DNA from: VRUE01 sp963817905 | GTDB lineage: Bacteria; Actinomycetota; Thermoleophilia; Solirubrobacterales; 70-9 | Assembly: GCA_963817905.1 (NCBI GenBank) | Contig: CAWFPS010000002.1 | Location: 1,231,313-1,295,312, forward strand | Direction of reading: 5' to 3' | Length of the DNA: 64,000 nt | Part shown: piece after piece, positions 50,475 to 61,023 of the stretch | Layout: each line of letters begins with the position of its first letter | How positions within the stretch are numbered: the stretch's first letter is position 1 | The notes under the pieces: model-generated | The model's database searches: none | Told to the model about the DNA's origin: nothing | The model's input: the letters and a program-made list of their open reading frames with translations, nothing else | Program-made: the position numbers and the translations under genes

Positions 50475-51861
50475 ATGCCGCAAACCATGTTCGACAAGCT
50501 CTGGGAGGCCCACGAGGTCTCCGAGGGCCTGATCTACATCGACCTGCACCTGGTCCACGAGGTCACCTCGCCACAGGCATTCGACGGTTTGCGCCTGGCC
50601 AATCGCCCGGTGCGCCGTCCCGACAAGACGATCGCTACCGCCGACCACAACACTCCCACCGACGGCACCATGGCGGCGCGCCTAATCGCCGACGAGCTCT
50701 CCCGGGTCCAGGTCGAAACACTGGAGCGCAATTGCGAGGAGTTCGGCATCCCCGTCTACTCGCTGGGCTCCGATCGGCAAGGGATCGTCCACGTGATCGG
50801 GCCCGAGCTGGGGGTCACCCAGCCGGGCATGACGATCGTCTGCGGCGACAGCCACACCTCAACCCACGGCGCTTTCGGCTCAATGGCCTTCGGCATCGGC
50901 ACCTCCGAGGTCGAGCATGTCCTCGCCACCCAGTGCCTGGTCCAGAAGCGGCCGAAGACGATGCGGATCTCCTACGGTGGCGAGCTCGGCTCCGGGGTCA
51001 CGCCCAAGGACCTGATCCTGGCAACTATCGGCCGCCTGGGCACGGGCGGCATGACCGGCTACGCGGTCGAGTACGCCGGGCCGGCGATCGAGGCTCTGGA
51101 GATGCCAGGCCGGATGACGATCTGCAACATGACGATCGAGGGTGGCGGGCGCGCGGGGATGATCGCCCCCGACGAGACCACTTTCGAGTGGGTGCGAGGC
51201 CGCCCCGCGGCGCCGGAGGACTTCGACGCCGCCGTGGGGCGGTGGCGGGCTCTGCCCACCGATGAGGGCGCCAGCTTCGACACCGAGGTAGATATCGACG
51301 CCGGGGCGATCTCGCCGATGGTCACCTGGGGCACGACGCCCGGCATGGTGGTCGAGGTCACCGACGCCGTCCCCGATCCGGCCGCGATGGACTCGCCGGC
51401 CGATCGCGAGTCGGCCGAACGCGCCCTCACCTACATGGCGCTGCGGCCGGGCACCCCGATGACCGAGGTCGCACCCGAACGGGTCTTCATCGGCTCCTGC
51501 ACCAACTCGCGGATCGAGGACCTGCGCGAGGCGGCGGAGATCGTCGACGGGCGCAAGGTGGCCTCTTCGGTCCACGGCATGGTCGTCCCCGGCTCCCAGC
51601 AGGTGAAGGCAACGGCGGAGGCCGAGGGCCTGCACGACGTCTTCCGCTCGGCCGGCTTCGAATGGCGCGAGGCCGGTTGCTCGATGTGCCTCGGCATGAA
51701 CCCCGACATCCTGATGCGAGGGCGAGCGCTGCGCCTCGACCTCGAACCGCAACTTCGAGGGTCGCCAGGGGAAGGGCGGGCGCACCCACCTGGTCAGCCC
51801 GAAGATGGCCGCCGCGGCGGCGATCGAGGGACACTTTGTCGACATCAGGGATTGGAGCTAG
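50475..51861 (+). pseudogene. leuC: 3-Isopropylmalate dehydratase large subunit with a C-terminal +1 frameshift
   Basis: An aconitase-family Fe-S enzyme that isomerises isopropylmalate with LeuD. Reads normally through EVTSPQAFDGLRLANRPVRRPD, CGDSHTSTHGAFGSMAFGIGTSEVEHVLATQCL, FIGSCTNSRIEDLREAAEIV and GCSMCLGMNPDIL, including the three cluster cysteines. After DILM the frame is lost. The expected tail (ERCASTSNRNFEGRQGKGGRTHLVSPKMAAAAAIEGHFVDIRDWS, then TAG at 51859) is in the next frame. One extra G in the GGG run near 51719-51722 explains it. As written, translation runs on in frame through leuD as a 650-residue fusion. The gene should be essential for leucine synthesis, so an assembly error is likely. 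Confidence 0.85.
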
Positions 51862-51863
51862 AG

Positions 51864-52427
51864 ATGCGACCGATAGACATCATCGAGGGCAAGGTCTCGC
51901 TGCTCGACCGCGCCGACGTCGACACCGACCAGATCATCCCCAAGCAGTTCCTCAAGCGGGTCGAGCGGACCGGTTTCGGCGAGTTCCTTTTCTACGACTG
52001 GATCCGCGACGGCGAGATCGAGCTGGAGCCCAACCCAATCTTGGTCACCGGGCGTAACTTCGGCTGCGGCTCCTCGCGTGAGCACGCTCCGTGGGCGCTG
52101 GAGGACTTCGGCTTCCAGGCGATCGTGGCGCCCTCCTTCGCCGACATCTTCTACTCCAACTGCACCAAGATCGGCCTGCTGCCGGCGATCCTCGACGAGG
52201 AACACTGTCGCGCCGTCGCCGAGGCCGGGGAGGCGCGGGTCGACGTCGATGACGAGACGATCGCCTGCGCCGCCGGCGTCTTCGAGTTCGAGGTCGAGTC
52301 CGACGTCAAGTTCCGCTTGCTCAATGGGCTGGACGACATCGGCATCACGCTCGAGAACGCCGGTGCGATCGACGCCTTCGAGGGCTCGGGCGGTGCCGCC
52401 TACGGTCCCGTCACCACAGCGCTCTGA
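51864..52427 (+). CDS. leuD: 3-Isopropylmalate dehydratase small subunit
   Basis: A 187-residue swivel-domain partner of LeuC. Blocks: GKVSLLDRADVDTDQIIPKQFLKRVERTGFGEFLFYDW, ILVTGRNFGCGSSREHAPWALEDFGFQAIVAPSFADIFYSNCTKIGLLPAIL and FKFRLLNGLDDIGITLEN-type C-terminus. ATG at 51864, two bases after the expected leuC stop, is preceded by GGAGCTAGAG. In the sequence as given it is also the in-frame continuation of the shifted leuC frame. The length fits a stand-alone LeuD. Confidence 0.93.
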   Translation: MRPIDIIEGKVSLLDRADVDTDQIIPKQFLKRVERTGFGEFLFYDWIRDGEIELEPNPILVTGRNFGCGSSREHAPWALEDFGFQAIVAPSFADIFYSNCTKIGLLPAILDEEHCRAVAEAGEARVDVDDETIACAAGVFEFEVESDVKFRLLNGLDDIGITLENAGAIDAFEGSGGAAYGPVTTAL

Positions 52428-52431
52428 GCCG

Positions 52432-53222
52432 ATGGCTGGGGACGGCCCGATGAACACCGGCCCCCGCGAGTGGGACGCCGAGACCTACGACGCGATCTCC
52501 GACCCCCAGTTCAGCTGGGGGATGGAGGTGCTGGAACGGCTGGAGCTGCGCGGCGACGAGGATGCGATCGACGCGGGCTGCGGCTCGGGACGGGTTTCCG
52601 AGCAGCTGCTGGGGCGCCTGCCGAACGGCAGCCTACTCGCCGTCGATGCCTCCGAGGCGATGGTGAGGAAGGCGCGGGAGCGGCTTGGGGAGCGCGCCTC
52701 CTACCTGGTCACCGACCTGGCCGAGCTGCAAGTCGAAGAGCCGGTCGAGCTGGTCTTCTCCACCGCGACCTTCCACTGGATCCTCGACCACGACCGGCTC
52801 TTCGCCCGCCTCCGCGCTGCCTTGGGACCGGGAGGCCGCCTGGTTGCCCAGTGCGGCGGCGAGGGCAACGTCGCCGAGCACGCCGGCGCGATCGCCACGG
52901 TCGCATCGCGGCCCGAGTACGCACCGCATTTCGAGGGCATGACCCCGATGTGGAACTTCGCCGCGCCCGATCGGACCGAGCGGCGCCTGCGCGATGCCGG
53001 CTTCGCCGAGGCTCGCTGCTGGCTGAGCCCAAGCCGCTCACTCCCGACGATCCGCTGCGCTTCACGATGACCGTCACCCTCGGCCCACGCCTGACCCGCC
53101 TGCCGGAGGATCTCCGCCAACCCTTCGCCGAAGCGGTCCTGGCCGAGTCTCCCCAGCCCCTGACGCTCGACTACGTCCGGCTCAACATCGAAGCGCACGC
53201 CCCCGGAAGGCGATCTGCGTAG
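52432..53222 (+). pseudogene. SAM-dependent methyltransferase (trans-aconitate type) with a C-terminal frameshift
   Basis: Expected length about 263 residues. WDAETYDAISDPQFSWGMEVLERL, IDAGCGSGRVSEQLLGRLPNGSLLAVDASEAMV (SAM site), FSTATFHWILDHDRLFARLRAALGPGGRLVAQCGG and PMWNFAAPDRTERRLRDAGFAEARCWL read in one frame. The C-terminus (EPKPLTPDDPLRFTMTVTLGPRLTRLPEDLRQPFAEAV) continues in another. Loss of one G near 53028-53031 accounts for it. As written the protein stops after SRSLPTIRCASR at 53070. It resembles trans-aconitate 2-methyltransferase, which fits its position after the aconitase-like leuCD, but the substrate is not certain. Confidence 0.75.
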
Positions 53223-53224
53223 AG

Positions 53225-54307
53225 TTGCGCCGCGTGAGCGAGGCGCCCCGCATAGTCCTGCTTCCCGGCGATGGGATCGGTCCCGAGATCGTCTCCGCGT
53301 CCCGGCGCCTGCTGGAAGCGCTCGGAGAGTTCGAGTTCAGCGAAGAGCTGATGGGGGGCTGTTCTATGGACGCCCACGGCACAGCGCTCACCGATGAGGT
53401 CCTGGCGGCCTGTCGTGCGGCAGACGCGGTTCTGCTCGGCGCCGTTGGCGGCCCCAAATGGGACACGACGGACCCTGACGCTCCCCGCCCCGAGCAGGGC
53501 CTGCTCGGCCTGCGCAAGGGGATGGGCCTCTACGCGAACCTGCGCCCGGTGCGACCCAGCGCCGCCCTGCTCGACGCCAGCCCGCTACGGCCCGATCGCA
53601 TCGCCGGAACCGACCTCCTCGTCGTCCGCGAGCTGACCGGCGGCATCTACTTCGGCGACAGCGGTCGCGACGGCGACGTCGCCCACGACACCTGCGAGTA
53701 CTCGGCGGCCGAAATCGAACGGATCGCCCGGGTCGGCTTCGAGGCCGCCCAGCGCCGTGCCGCCGGCTCGAACCGCGCGCCGCGGGTCACCTCGGTCGAC
53801 AAGGCCAACGTGCTCGAGACCTCTCGCCTCTGGCGCGAGGTGGTCGGCCGCGTCGCCCCCGATTATGCCGACGTCACGCTCGACCACCTGCTGGTCGACA
53901 ACGCGGCGATGCAGCTCGTCTCCCGCCCGGCGGACTTCGACGTGATCGTCACCGAGAACCTCTTCGGAGACATCCTCAGCGACGAGTCGGCGATGCTCAC
54001 CGGCTCGCTCGGCATGCTGCCCTCGGCCAGCCTCGGTGCTGACGGCGAGCCCGGCCTCTTCGAGCCGGTCCACGGCTCCGCTCCCGACATCGCCGGCCAG
54101 GGCGTCGCCAACCCGCTGGCCACCTTCCTCTCGGTGGCGATGATGCTGCGCCACGGGCTCGACCGGCCCGAGGACGCGGCGCGGATCGAAACGGCGGTCG
54201 ACGCGATGCTCGACCGCGGCTTCCGCACCCCGGACCTGGCGGGCGCAGGTGAGACTGCGGTCGGCACCGACGAGGTGACCGGGGCCGTGCTCGCCGAGCT
54301 CAATTAG
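53225..54307 (+). CDS. leuB: 3-Isopropylmalate dehydrogenase
   Basis: A 360-residue NAD-dependent decarboxylating dehydrogenase of leucine synthesis. Blocks: IVLLPGDGIGPEIVSASRRLLEAL, LLGAVGGPKWD, LRKGMGLYANLRPVRP, VVRELTGGIYFG, SVDKANVLETSRLWREVV, LVDNAAMQLVSRPADFDVIVTENLFGDILSDESAMLTGSLGMLPSASLG and EPVHGSAPDIAGQGVANPLATFLSVAMML. The start is TTG at 53225 or, more likely, GTG at 53234. It begins 2 to 11 bases after the methyltransferase stop. Confidence 0.95.
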   Translation: MRRVSEAPRIVLLPGDGIGPEIVSASRRLLEALGEFEFSEELMGGCSMDAHGTALTDEVLAACRAADAVLLGAVGGPKWDTTDPDAPRPEQGLLGLRKGMGLYANLRPVRPSAALLDASPLRPDRIAGTDLLVVRELTGGIYFGDSGRDGDVAHDTCEYSAAEIERIARVGFEAAQRRAAGSNRAPRVTSVDKANVLETSRLWREVVGRVAPDYADVTLDHLLVDNAAMQLVSRPADFDVIVTENLFGDILSDESAMLTGSLGMLPSASLGADGEPGLFEPVHGSAPDIAGQGVANPLATFLSVAMMLRHGLDRPEDAARIETAVDAMLDRGFRTPDLAGAGETAVGTDEVTGAVLAELN

Positions 54308-54308
54308 C

Positions 54309-54355
54309 TTCCGGTGCGCCCTGTCCGTCCATGGACTGGAAAAGGCGCACCGGAA
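54309..54355. repeat. Palindromic repeat, TTCCGGTGCGCC family, copy 3
   Basis: Arms 54309-54320 (TTCCGGTGCGCC) and 54344-54355 are perfectly complementary. A small hairpin (GTCC-AT-GGAC) lies in the loop. It is directly downstream of leuB and just past the stop of the convergent secreted protein, so here it could act as a bidirectional terminator. Confidence 0.82.
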
Positions 54356-54362
54356 CGGTGGG

Positions 54363-55175
54363 TCAGGGTGCGGTCACGGCCCACTGGCCGGTGGCCGAGA
54401 AGCTTCCGGCTCCCGCGGCGACCGCTTCAAGCCCGAAGCCGAGCCGGGTCAGTGCCACCCCCGGGGCGGCCAGATCTCCCAGGTTTGACTTGCTGGTGAC
54501 GTAGGCGCAGAGCTGCCCGGCCGCCGCCTGGGGAGTCTGCCCGCCGCCACCGGTGATTCCCGGGCATTCGCCCGTCGTGGCCGTCGCGGGATCGACGATG
54601 TGCGCGGCGGGGGCTCCGGCCAGGGGGAACTGGAAGGACTGGCCTGAGATCGCGATCTCACCGCCTTCCTCGCCGAGGCTGAACATCCCCCGCAATGTCT
54701 GACCGCTTCTCAGCGTTCCAACTAGCGGCCCGATTTCGTCGCTCAGCTTCGCCGCGGTGACCGACCCATTGCCCAGCTTCGCGGTGGAAACCGCTTCGTT
54801 CGCCAGCTTTGGCGTGGTCACCGCTTCGCTGTTGAGCTTGTTGGTCGTCACGACGCTGTTCTTGATCGTCCTGGCGATCACCGCGCCCTGGCCCAGCTTC
54901 GGCGTGGTCACAGCGCCGTTGCCGAGGTTGCCGGGGCCGACCGAGTTGGGGCCGAGCTTGCCGGCGATCACCGACCTGGGCGCCAGCTTGGCGGCGGTCA
55001 CGGCCTTCTTGCGCAGGGCGGCGGCGGTTACCGCGCCACGCTTCAGTTGCTTGGGTCCGACGCTGTGACGGGGCAGCTTCGTTGCGGCGACGGCCACCCC
55101 GCTGAGCGCGATGAAGAGCGCCACCGTGGCGATCACGTTCGAATAGGTCAGTCTCTTGCGAGCTGCATCGATCAT
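54363..55175 (-). CDS. Secreted protein with decapeptide KL/AVT repeats
   Basis: A 270-residue exported protein. N-terminus MIDAARKRLTYSNVIATVALFIALSGVAVAATKL is a signal peptide or uncleaved anchor of a type common in Thermoleophilia. A roughly 120-residue array of ten-residue repeats (GAVTTPKLGQ, SVVTTNKLNS, AVTTPKLANE, AVSTAKLGNG) should form a fibrous beta-structure. The C-terminal domain carries two cysteines (GECPGITGG, GQLCAYVTS). No function is known. ATG at 55175 chosen because it gives the signal peptide; a GGAG site lies upstream (55182-55185). It diverges from ilvE. Confidence 0.82.
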   Translation of the reverse strand: MIDAARKRLTYSNVIATVALFIALSGVAVAATKLPRHSVGPKQLKRGAVTAAALRKKAVTAAKLAPRSVIAGKLGPNSVGPGNLGNGAVTTPKLGQGAVIARTIKNSVVTTNKLNSEAVTTPKLANEAVSTAKLGNGSVTAAKLSDEIGPLVGTLRSGQTLRGMFSLGEEGGEIAISGQSFQFPLAGAPAAHIVDPATATTGECPGITGGGGQTPQAAAGQLCAYVTSKSNLGDLAAPGVALTRLGFGLEAVAAGAGSFSATGQWAVTAP

Positions 55176-55254
55176 GCGGGTCTCCTTTCGGTTTGCCCGA
55201 TCCTTCTTGGCGCGGCTCGAATGACCTTGCGCTATCGGGCATACTTCCCCGAAC

Positions 55255-56208
55255 ATGGAAACTGCCGAGCTGATCTGGCACAACGGCGAGTTCGTGCCCT
55301 GGGAGGACGCCAAGGTGCACGTGCTCAGCCACGCGCTGCACTACGGCACCGGTGTCTTCGAGGGCGTTCGCTGCTACGAGACCGAGCGCGGCCCGGCGGT
55401 CTTCCGCCACGCCGACCACCTCGACCGGCTCGCCAAGTCGGCCGAGCTCTACTACCTCGGCCTGCCCTACTCGACCGAGGAGATCGGCGAGGCGACTCGC
55501 GAGCTGATCCGCCGCAACGGGCTCGGCTCCTGCTACATCCGCCCGCTCGCCTTCCGCGGCTACGGCAACCTTGGCCTCTACGCCACCGATGCCCCGATCG
55601 ACGTGATCATTGCCGCCTTCCCCTGGGGCGCCTACCTCGGCGAGGAGGGCCAGAAGCACGGCATCCGCGCCAAGGTCTCGAGCTGGCGCCGGATCGGCCC
55701 CGGTGGCCTGATCCCTCACGCCAAGGCCTCCGGCCAGTACCTCAACTCAATCCTGGCCAAGACCGAGTCCACCAACGCCGGTTACGAGGAGGCGATCCTC
55801 CTCGACGAGCGCGGCTTCGTCTGCGAGGGCTCGGGCGAGAACATCTTCCTCGTCCGCGACGGGCAGATCGTCACCCCGCCTCACGTCGCCTCGATCCTCG
55901 ACGGGATCAACCGCAAGTCGGTGATCCAGATCGCCCGCGACCTTGGCTACACCGTGGTCGAGCGCGACGTCGCCCGCGCCGAGCTCTACCTGGCCGAGGA
56001 GATCTTCCTCACCGGCACGGCGGCCGAGCTGGTCCCGGTCCGCGAGATCGACGACCACCCGATCGGCGAGCCCGGCGAGATCACCCGCCACGTGCAGGCC
56101 AAGTTCGTCGACGCCCTCTACGGCCGCGCCGAGGAGTACCTGGAGTGGCTCGACTTCGTCGAGGTCCCGGCCGGGGCGGATGCGCCACCCAGTAAGGTCA
56201 GTTCGTGA
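55255..56208 (+). CDS. ilvE: Branched-chain amino-acid aminotransferase
   Basis: A 317-residue fold-type IV PLP enzyme performing the last step to valine, leucine and isoleucine. Blocks: LIWHNGEFVPWEDAKVHVLSHALHYGTGVFEGVRCYET, CYIRPLAFRGYGNLGLY, AKASGQYLNSILAKTES (PLP-binding Lys region), EEAILLDERGFVCEGSGENIFLV and VERDVARAELYLAEEIFLTGTAAELVPV. Start ATG at 55255 is 79 bases from the divergent secreted protein. cimA follows after 120 bases that hold only a weak hairpin and no convincing gene. Confidence 0.95.
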   Translation: METAELIWHNGEFVPWEDAKVHVLSHALHYGTGVFEGVRCYETERGPAVFRHADHLDRLAKSAELYYLGLPYSTEEIGEATRELIRRNGLGSCYIRPLAFRGYGNLGLYATDAPIDVIIAAFPWGAYLGEEGQKHGIRAKVSSWRRIGPGGLIPHAKASGQYLNSILAKTESTNAGYEEAILLDERGFVCEGSGENIFLVRDGQIVTPPHVASILDGINRKSVIQIARDLGYTVVERDVARAELYLAEEIFLTGTAAELVPVREIDDHPIGEPGEITRHVQAKFVDALYGRAEEYLEWLDFVEVPAGADAPPSKVSS

Positions 56209-56328
56209 TGCGGCGCCGTTTCGAGGCAATCGGGCGAATTACCGCAGCCGCCTAGCGGCTGGCGCGGCGATGCCGTGTGAGCGGGTCGAAAGGCCCTCAC
56301 CCCGATCTCTCGAATCGAAAGGCATCAG

Positions 56329-57884
<1,556 letters not shown>

Positions 57885-57888
<4 letters not shown>

Positions 57889-59015
57889 GCGAGCAGATCG
57901 CGCTCGCCAGGCCGGAAATCGGCGCCCGCGAGGAGGAGCTGGTGCTCGAGGTGCTGCGCTCGGGCCAGCTCTCGCTGGGGCCGATGGGCGGACGCTTCGA
58001 GCGGGCCTTTGCCGAGTGGCTCGGGGTCGAGGACGCGGTCGCGGTCTCCAGCGGCACCGCCGGGCTCCACCTCGGGGTACGGGCGCTGGAGTGGGGCTCG
58101 GGCGACGAGGTCCTGACCAGCCCCTTCAGCTTCGTCGCCTCGGCGAACTGCCTGCTCTACGAGGGTGCCCGCCCGGTCTTCTGCGACGTCGACCCGGCGA
58201 CGCTGAACCTCGATCCCGATGCGGCCGGCGACGCCGCCGGAGAGCGAACCGTGGGAATCCTGCCCGTCCATATCTTCGGTTACCCCGCGGCGATGGCAGG
58301 GCTCGAAGCGCTCGCGGCGAGCAAGGGCATCGGCCTGCTGGAGGACGCCTGCGAGGCGCTCGGCGCGGTCGACTCCGAGGGCCGCAACGTCGGCGCCCGT
58401 GGCAACCTCGCCACCTTCGCCTTCTATGCCAACAAGCAGATGACGACAGGGGAGGGGGGCATGGTCGTTCCCAGCGATCCCGACACCGCGGCCCGCCTGC
58501 GCAGCGAGCGCAACCAGGGCCGCGTCGCCGACATGGGCTGGCTCGACCACGGCGGGCTCGGCTTCAACTACCGGCTCTCCGACGTGGCTGCCGCCCTCGG
58601 AGTCGCCCAGCTCGAGAAGCTCACCGAGATGCTCTCCGCGCGCGAGCGGGTGGCGGCGATGTACGCAGAGCGGCTGGCCGGGATCGAGGGCGTCGAGGCA
58701 CCGATCGCCGCTCGCGACCCAGAGCGGCGCAGCTGGTTCGTCTACGTGGTCCGCCTTGGCGAGGAGATCGATCGCGATGCGACGATCGCCCGGCTGGCCG
58801 AGCGCGGCATCGCCGGAAAGGCCTACCTGCCTTGCATCCACCTCTTCCCCCACCTGCGGGAGCTCGGCTACCGCGAGGGCCAGTTCCCGGTCGCCGAAGC
58901 GGCCTCGGCGCACTCGCTGGCGCTGCCATTCTTCCCGTCGCTGAGCGAGGCGCAGGTGGACCGCGTCTGTCAGGAGCTGGCCACAGCACTCGGTCAGGGC
59001 GAGATCAGGGAATAA
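57885..59015 (+). CDS. DegT/DnrJ/EryC1/StrS-family sugar aminotransferase
   Basis: A 376-residue fold-type I PLP aminotransferase that normally acts on nucleotide-linked keto-sugars. Blocks: LSLGPMGGRFERAFAEWLGVEDAVAVSSGTAGLHLGVRAL, LTSPFSFVASANCLLYEGARPVFCDVDPATLNLDP, LEDACEALGA and the PLP Lys in FAFYANKQMTTGEGGMVV, then GFNYRLSDVAAALGVAQLEKL. ATG at 57885 overlaps the cimA stop. No sugar dehydratase or glycosyltransferase is adjacent, so its place between cimA and argH is unexplained. A role in envelope or exopolysaccharide amino-sugars is most likely. Confidence 0.88.
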
Positions 59016-59026
59016 TCGCCCGCTCT

Positions 59027-60418
59027 ATGGCTCGTTTCCGCAAGGATCCAGATCCGCGCTTCTGGCGCCTCAATCGCTCGCTGCCCTTCGACTGGCAGCT
59101 GGCCGCCTATGACCTCGACCAGTCGCGCGCCCACGCCCGCGGGCTCGAGCGCCTCGGCGTCCTCGATGCCGCCGAGCTGGGGGTGATGGCGGCCGGGCTC
59201 GACCGCGTTGAGGCGCGCATGGCCGAGCACGGCTTCGAGTTCGACGATGCCGACGAGGACATCCATATGGCGATCGAGCGACTGCTCGGGGAGGAGATCG
59301 GACCGCTTGCCGGCAAGCTCCATACCGGCCGCTCGCGCAACGACCAGGTCGCCACCGACGTCGCCCTCGTCGTCCAGGCTCACTCGCTGCGGGCGATCGA
59401 GCTCTGCGGCGAGGCGATGGAACAACTGCTGGCGCTAGCCGAGGCGCACAAGGACTGGACGATGCCCGGCTACACCCACCTGCAGCGCGCACAGCCGGTC
59501 TACTTGGGCCACCACCTGCTCGCCTATTTCTGGATGCTCGCCCGCGACGTGTTGCGCTTCCAGTTCGCGCTCGACAGCGCCTCGGTGATGCCGCTCGGCT
59601 CCGGCGCTCTGGCCGGGGTCAACTGGGAGATCGACCGCGAGGCGGTCGCCGCCGACCTCGGCTTCGAGCACGTCAGTCACAACTCGATCGACGGTGCCTC
59701 GAACCGCGACTTCGTCCTCGACTACCTCTCCGCGGCGTCGAACTGCACCATGCACCTCTCGCGCCTCGGCTCGGAAATCGTCATCTGGTCAAGCACCGAG
59801 TTCGGCTTCTGCGAGCTCGACGAGTCCTTCTCCTCGGGCTCCTCGATCATGCCCCAGAAGGTCAACCCCGACTCGGCCGAGCTGCTGCGGGCGAAGAGCC
59901 CTCGCGTCGGCGCCTCCTACGCGACCCTGCTCGGGGTCATGCACGCATTGCCGCTGACCTACGGAAAGGACATGCAGGAGGACAAGGAGCCGCTCTTCGA
60001 CGCGATCGACACGGTCGAGGCCTGCCTCGACGCGACCGCCGGGATGCTCGGCGGGATCTCCTTCGACCGCGCCCGCATGGAGGACGCCTCTGGCGACGAG
60101 ATGCTGGCCGCGACCGAGGTCGCCGACCTGCTGGTGCGGCGTGGCGTGCCCTTCCGCGAGGCGCACGGGATCGTCGGCGGTCTCGTCCGCGATGCGGTAG
60201 AGCAGGGCAAGTCGCTCTCCGAGCTGAGCGCCGAGGATCTGCGCAAGCGCTCCGAGCACCTCGACGACTCCTACTACGAGGTGCTGCGGCGCAGCAGCTG
60301 GCTGGAGTCGAAGAAGATCGCCGGCGGTACCGGCTCCGTCCCGCTCTCCGCGCAGCTCGGAGAGGCACGAGAGACCCTTGCCGCGGTCAAGGCGCGGGTG
60401 CTCGAAGAGCGGTCGTGA
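59027..60418 (+). CDS. argH: Argininosuccinate lyase
   Basis: A 463-residue fumarase-superfamily enzyme cleaving argininosuccinate to arginine and fumarate. Blocks: DEDIHMAIERLLGEEIGPLAGKLHTGRSRNDQVATDVAL, MPGYTHLQRAQPVYLGHHLLAY, PLGSGALAG, and the family signature GSSIMPQKVNPDSAELLRAKSPRV with the catalytic Ser loop. C-terminal GGLVRDAVEQGKSLSEL is also typical. ATG at 59027 chosen; the longer frame upstream is a shadow of the aminotransferase gene. The stop overlaps the next gene (GTGA). No other arg gene is in the window. Confidence 0.95.
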   Translation: MARFRKDPDPRFWRLNRSLPFDWQLAAYDLDQSRAHARGLERLGVLDAAELGVMAAGLDRVEARMAEHGFEFDDADEDIHMAIERLLGEEIGPLAGKLHTGRSRNDQVATDVALVVQAHSLRAIELCGEAMEQLLALAEAHKDWTMPGYTHLQRAQPVYLGHHLLAYFWMLARDVLRFQFALDSASVMPLGSGALAGVNWEIDREAVAADLGFEHVSHNSIDGASNRDFVLDYLSAASNCTMHLSRLGSEIVIWSSTEFGFCELDESFSSGSSIMPQKVNPDSAELLRAKSPRVGASYATLLGVMHALPLTYGKDMQEDKEPLFDAIDTVEACLDATAGMLGGISFDRARMEDASGDEMLAATEVADLLVRRGVPFREAHGIVGGLVRDAVEQGKSLSELSAEDLRKRSEHLDDSYYEVLRRSSWLESKKIAGGTGSVPLSAQLGEARETLAAVKARVLEERS

Positions 60419-61023
60419 GTGCGGGCCGCTCGAGCTCTCCTGCGACGAGCGGGCGGCGTCTCGGCCACGACTTCTTCGACCGCTCGGTCCATCTCGTTGC
60501 CCGCGAGCTGATCGGCTGTCGGCTCTTCTTCGCCGGCTGCGGCGGCGCCATCGTCGAGACCGAGAGCTACGAGCGCGATGACCCAGCCTGCCACGCCTAC
60601 GCCGGCCTCACCGACCGCACCGAGGTCCTCTTCGGACCGCCCGGCCGCGCCTACGTCTACCTCTCCTACGGGATTCACAGCCTGCTCAACTTCGTCTGCG
60701 AACCCGATGGCGAGGCGGCGGCGGTGTTGATCCGGGCGCTCGAACCGACCGCCGGCATCGAGGCGATGCGGGTCCGGCGCGGCGAGCGGCCCGACCGCGA
60801 GCTCTGCTCGGGGCCGGGCAAGCTGAGCGAGGCGCTGGGAATCGGATTGGGGCAAAACGACGCCGACCTCGCCCGCGACCCATTCCAGTTGTTGCCCGCC
60901 GCCGAAGGGTGGGAGGGCAAGATCGTCACCGGTCCCCGGGTCGGCATCGCCAAAGCCGTCGAGCGCCCCTGGCGTTTCAGCGCCGCCGGCAACCCGAACG
61001 TCTCGCGACCGAGACCGGCTTAG
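60415..61023 (+). CDS. mpg: 3-Methyladenine DNA glycosylase, AAG/MPG family
   Basis: A 202-residue base-excision repair glycosylase removing alkylated purines. Blocks: LGHDFFDRSVHLVARELIGCRLFF, the catalytic region IVETESYERDDPACHAYAGLTDRTEVLFGPPGRAYVYLSYGIHSLLNFVCE, ALEPTAGIEAM, LCSGPGKLSEALGI and GPRVGIAKAVERPWRF. GTG start overlapping argH by 4 bases. The frequent argH-mpg-tyrS neighbourhood of actinobacteria is broken here only by a convergent PBP gene. The stop overlaps the PBP stop. Confidence 0.93.
   Translation: MSAGRSSSPATSGRRLGHDFFDRSVHLVARELIGCRLFFAGCGGAIVETESYERDDPACHAYAGLTDRTEVLFGPPGRAYVYLSYGIHSLLNFVCEPDGEAAAVLIRALEPTAGIEAMRVRRGERPDRELCSGPGKLSEALGIGLGQNDADLARDPFQLLPAAEGWEGKIVTGPRVGIAKAVERPWRFSAAGNPNVSRPRPA

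Noticed and set aside
55047..56195. 382-codon frame overlapping ilvE
   Set aside because: Shadow frame of ilvE in an offset register, Arg/Pro-rich, with no domain.
56208..56255. Short ORF MRRRFEAIGRITAAA before cimA as an isoleucine leader
   Set aside because: Only two Ile codons, not adjacent, and no paired downstream structure comparable to the leuA leader; composition is unremarkable.
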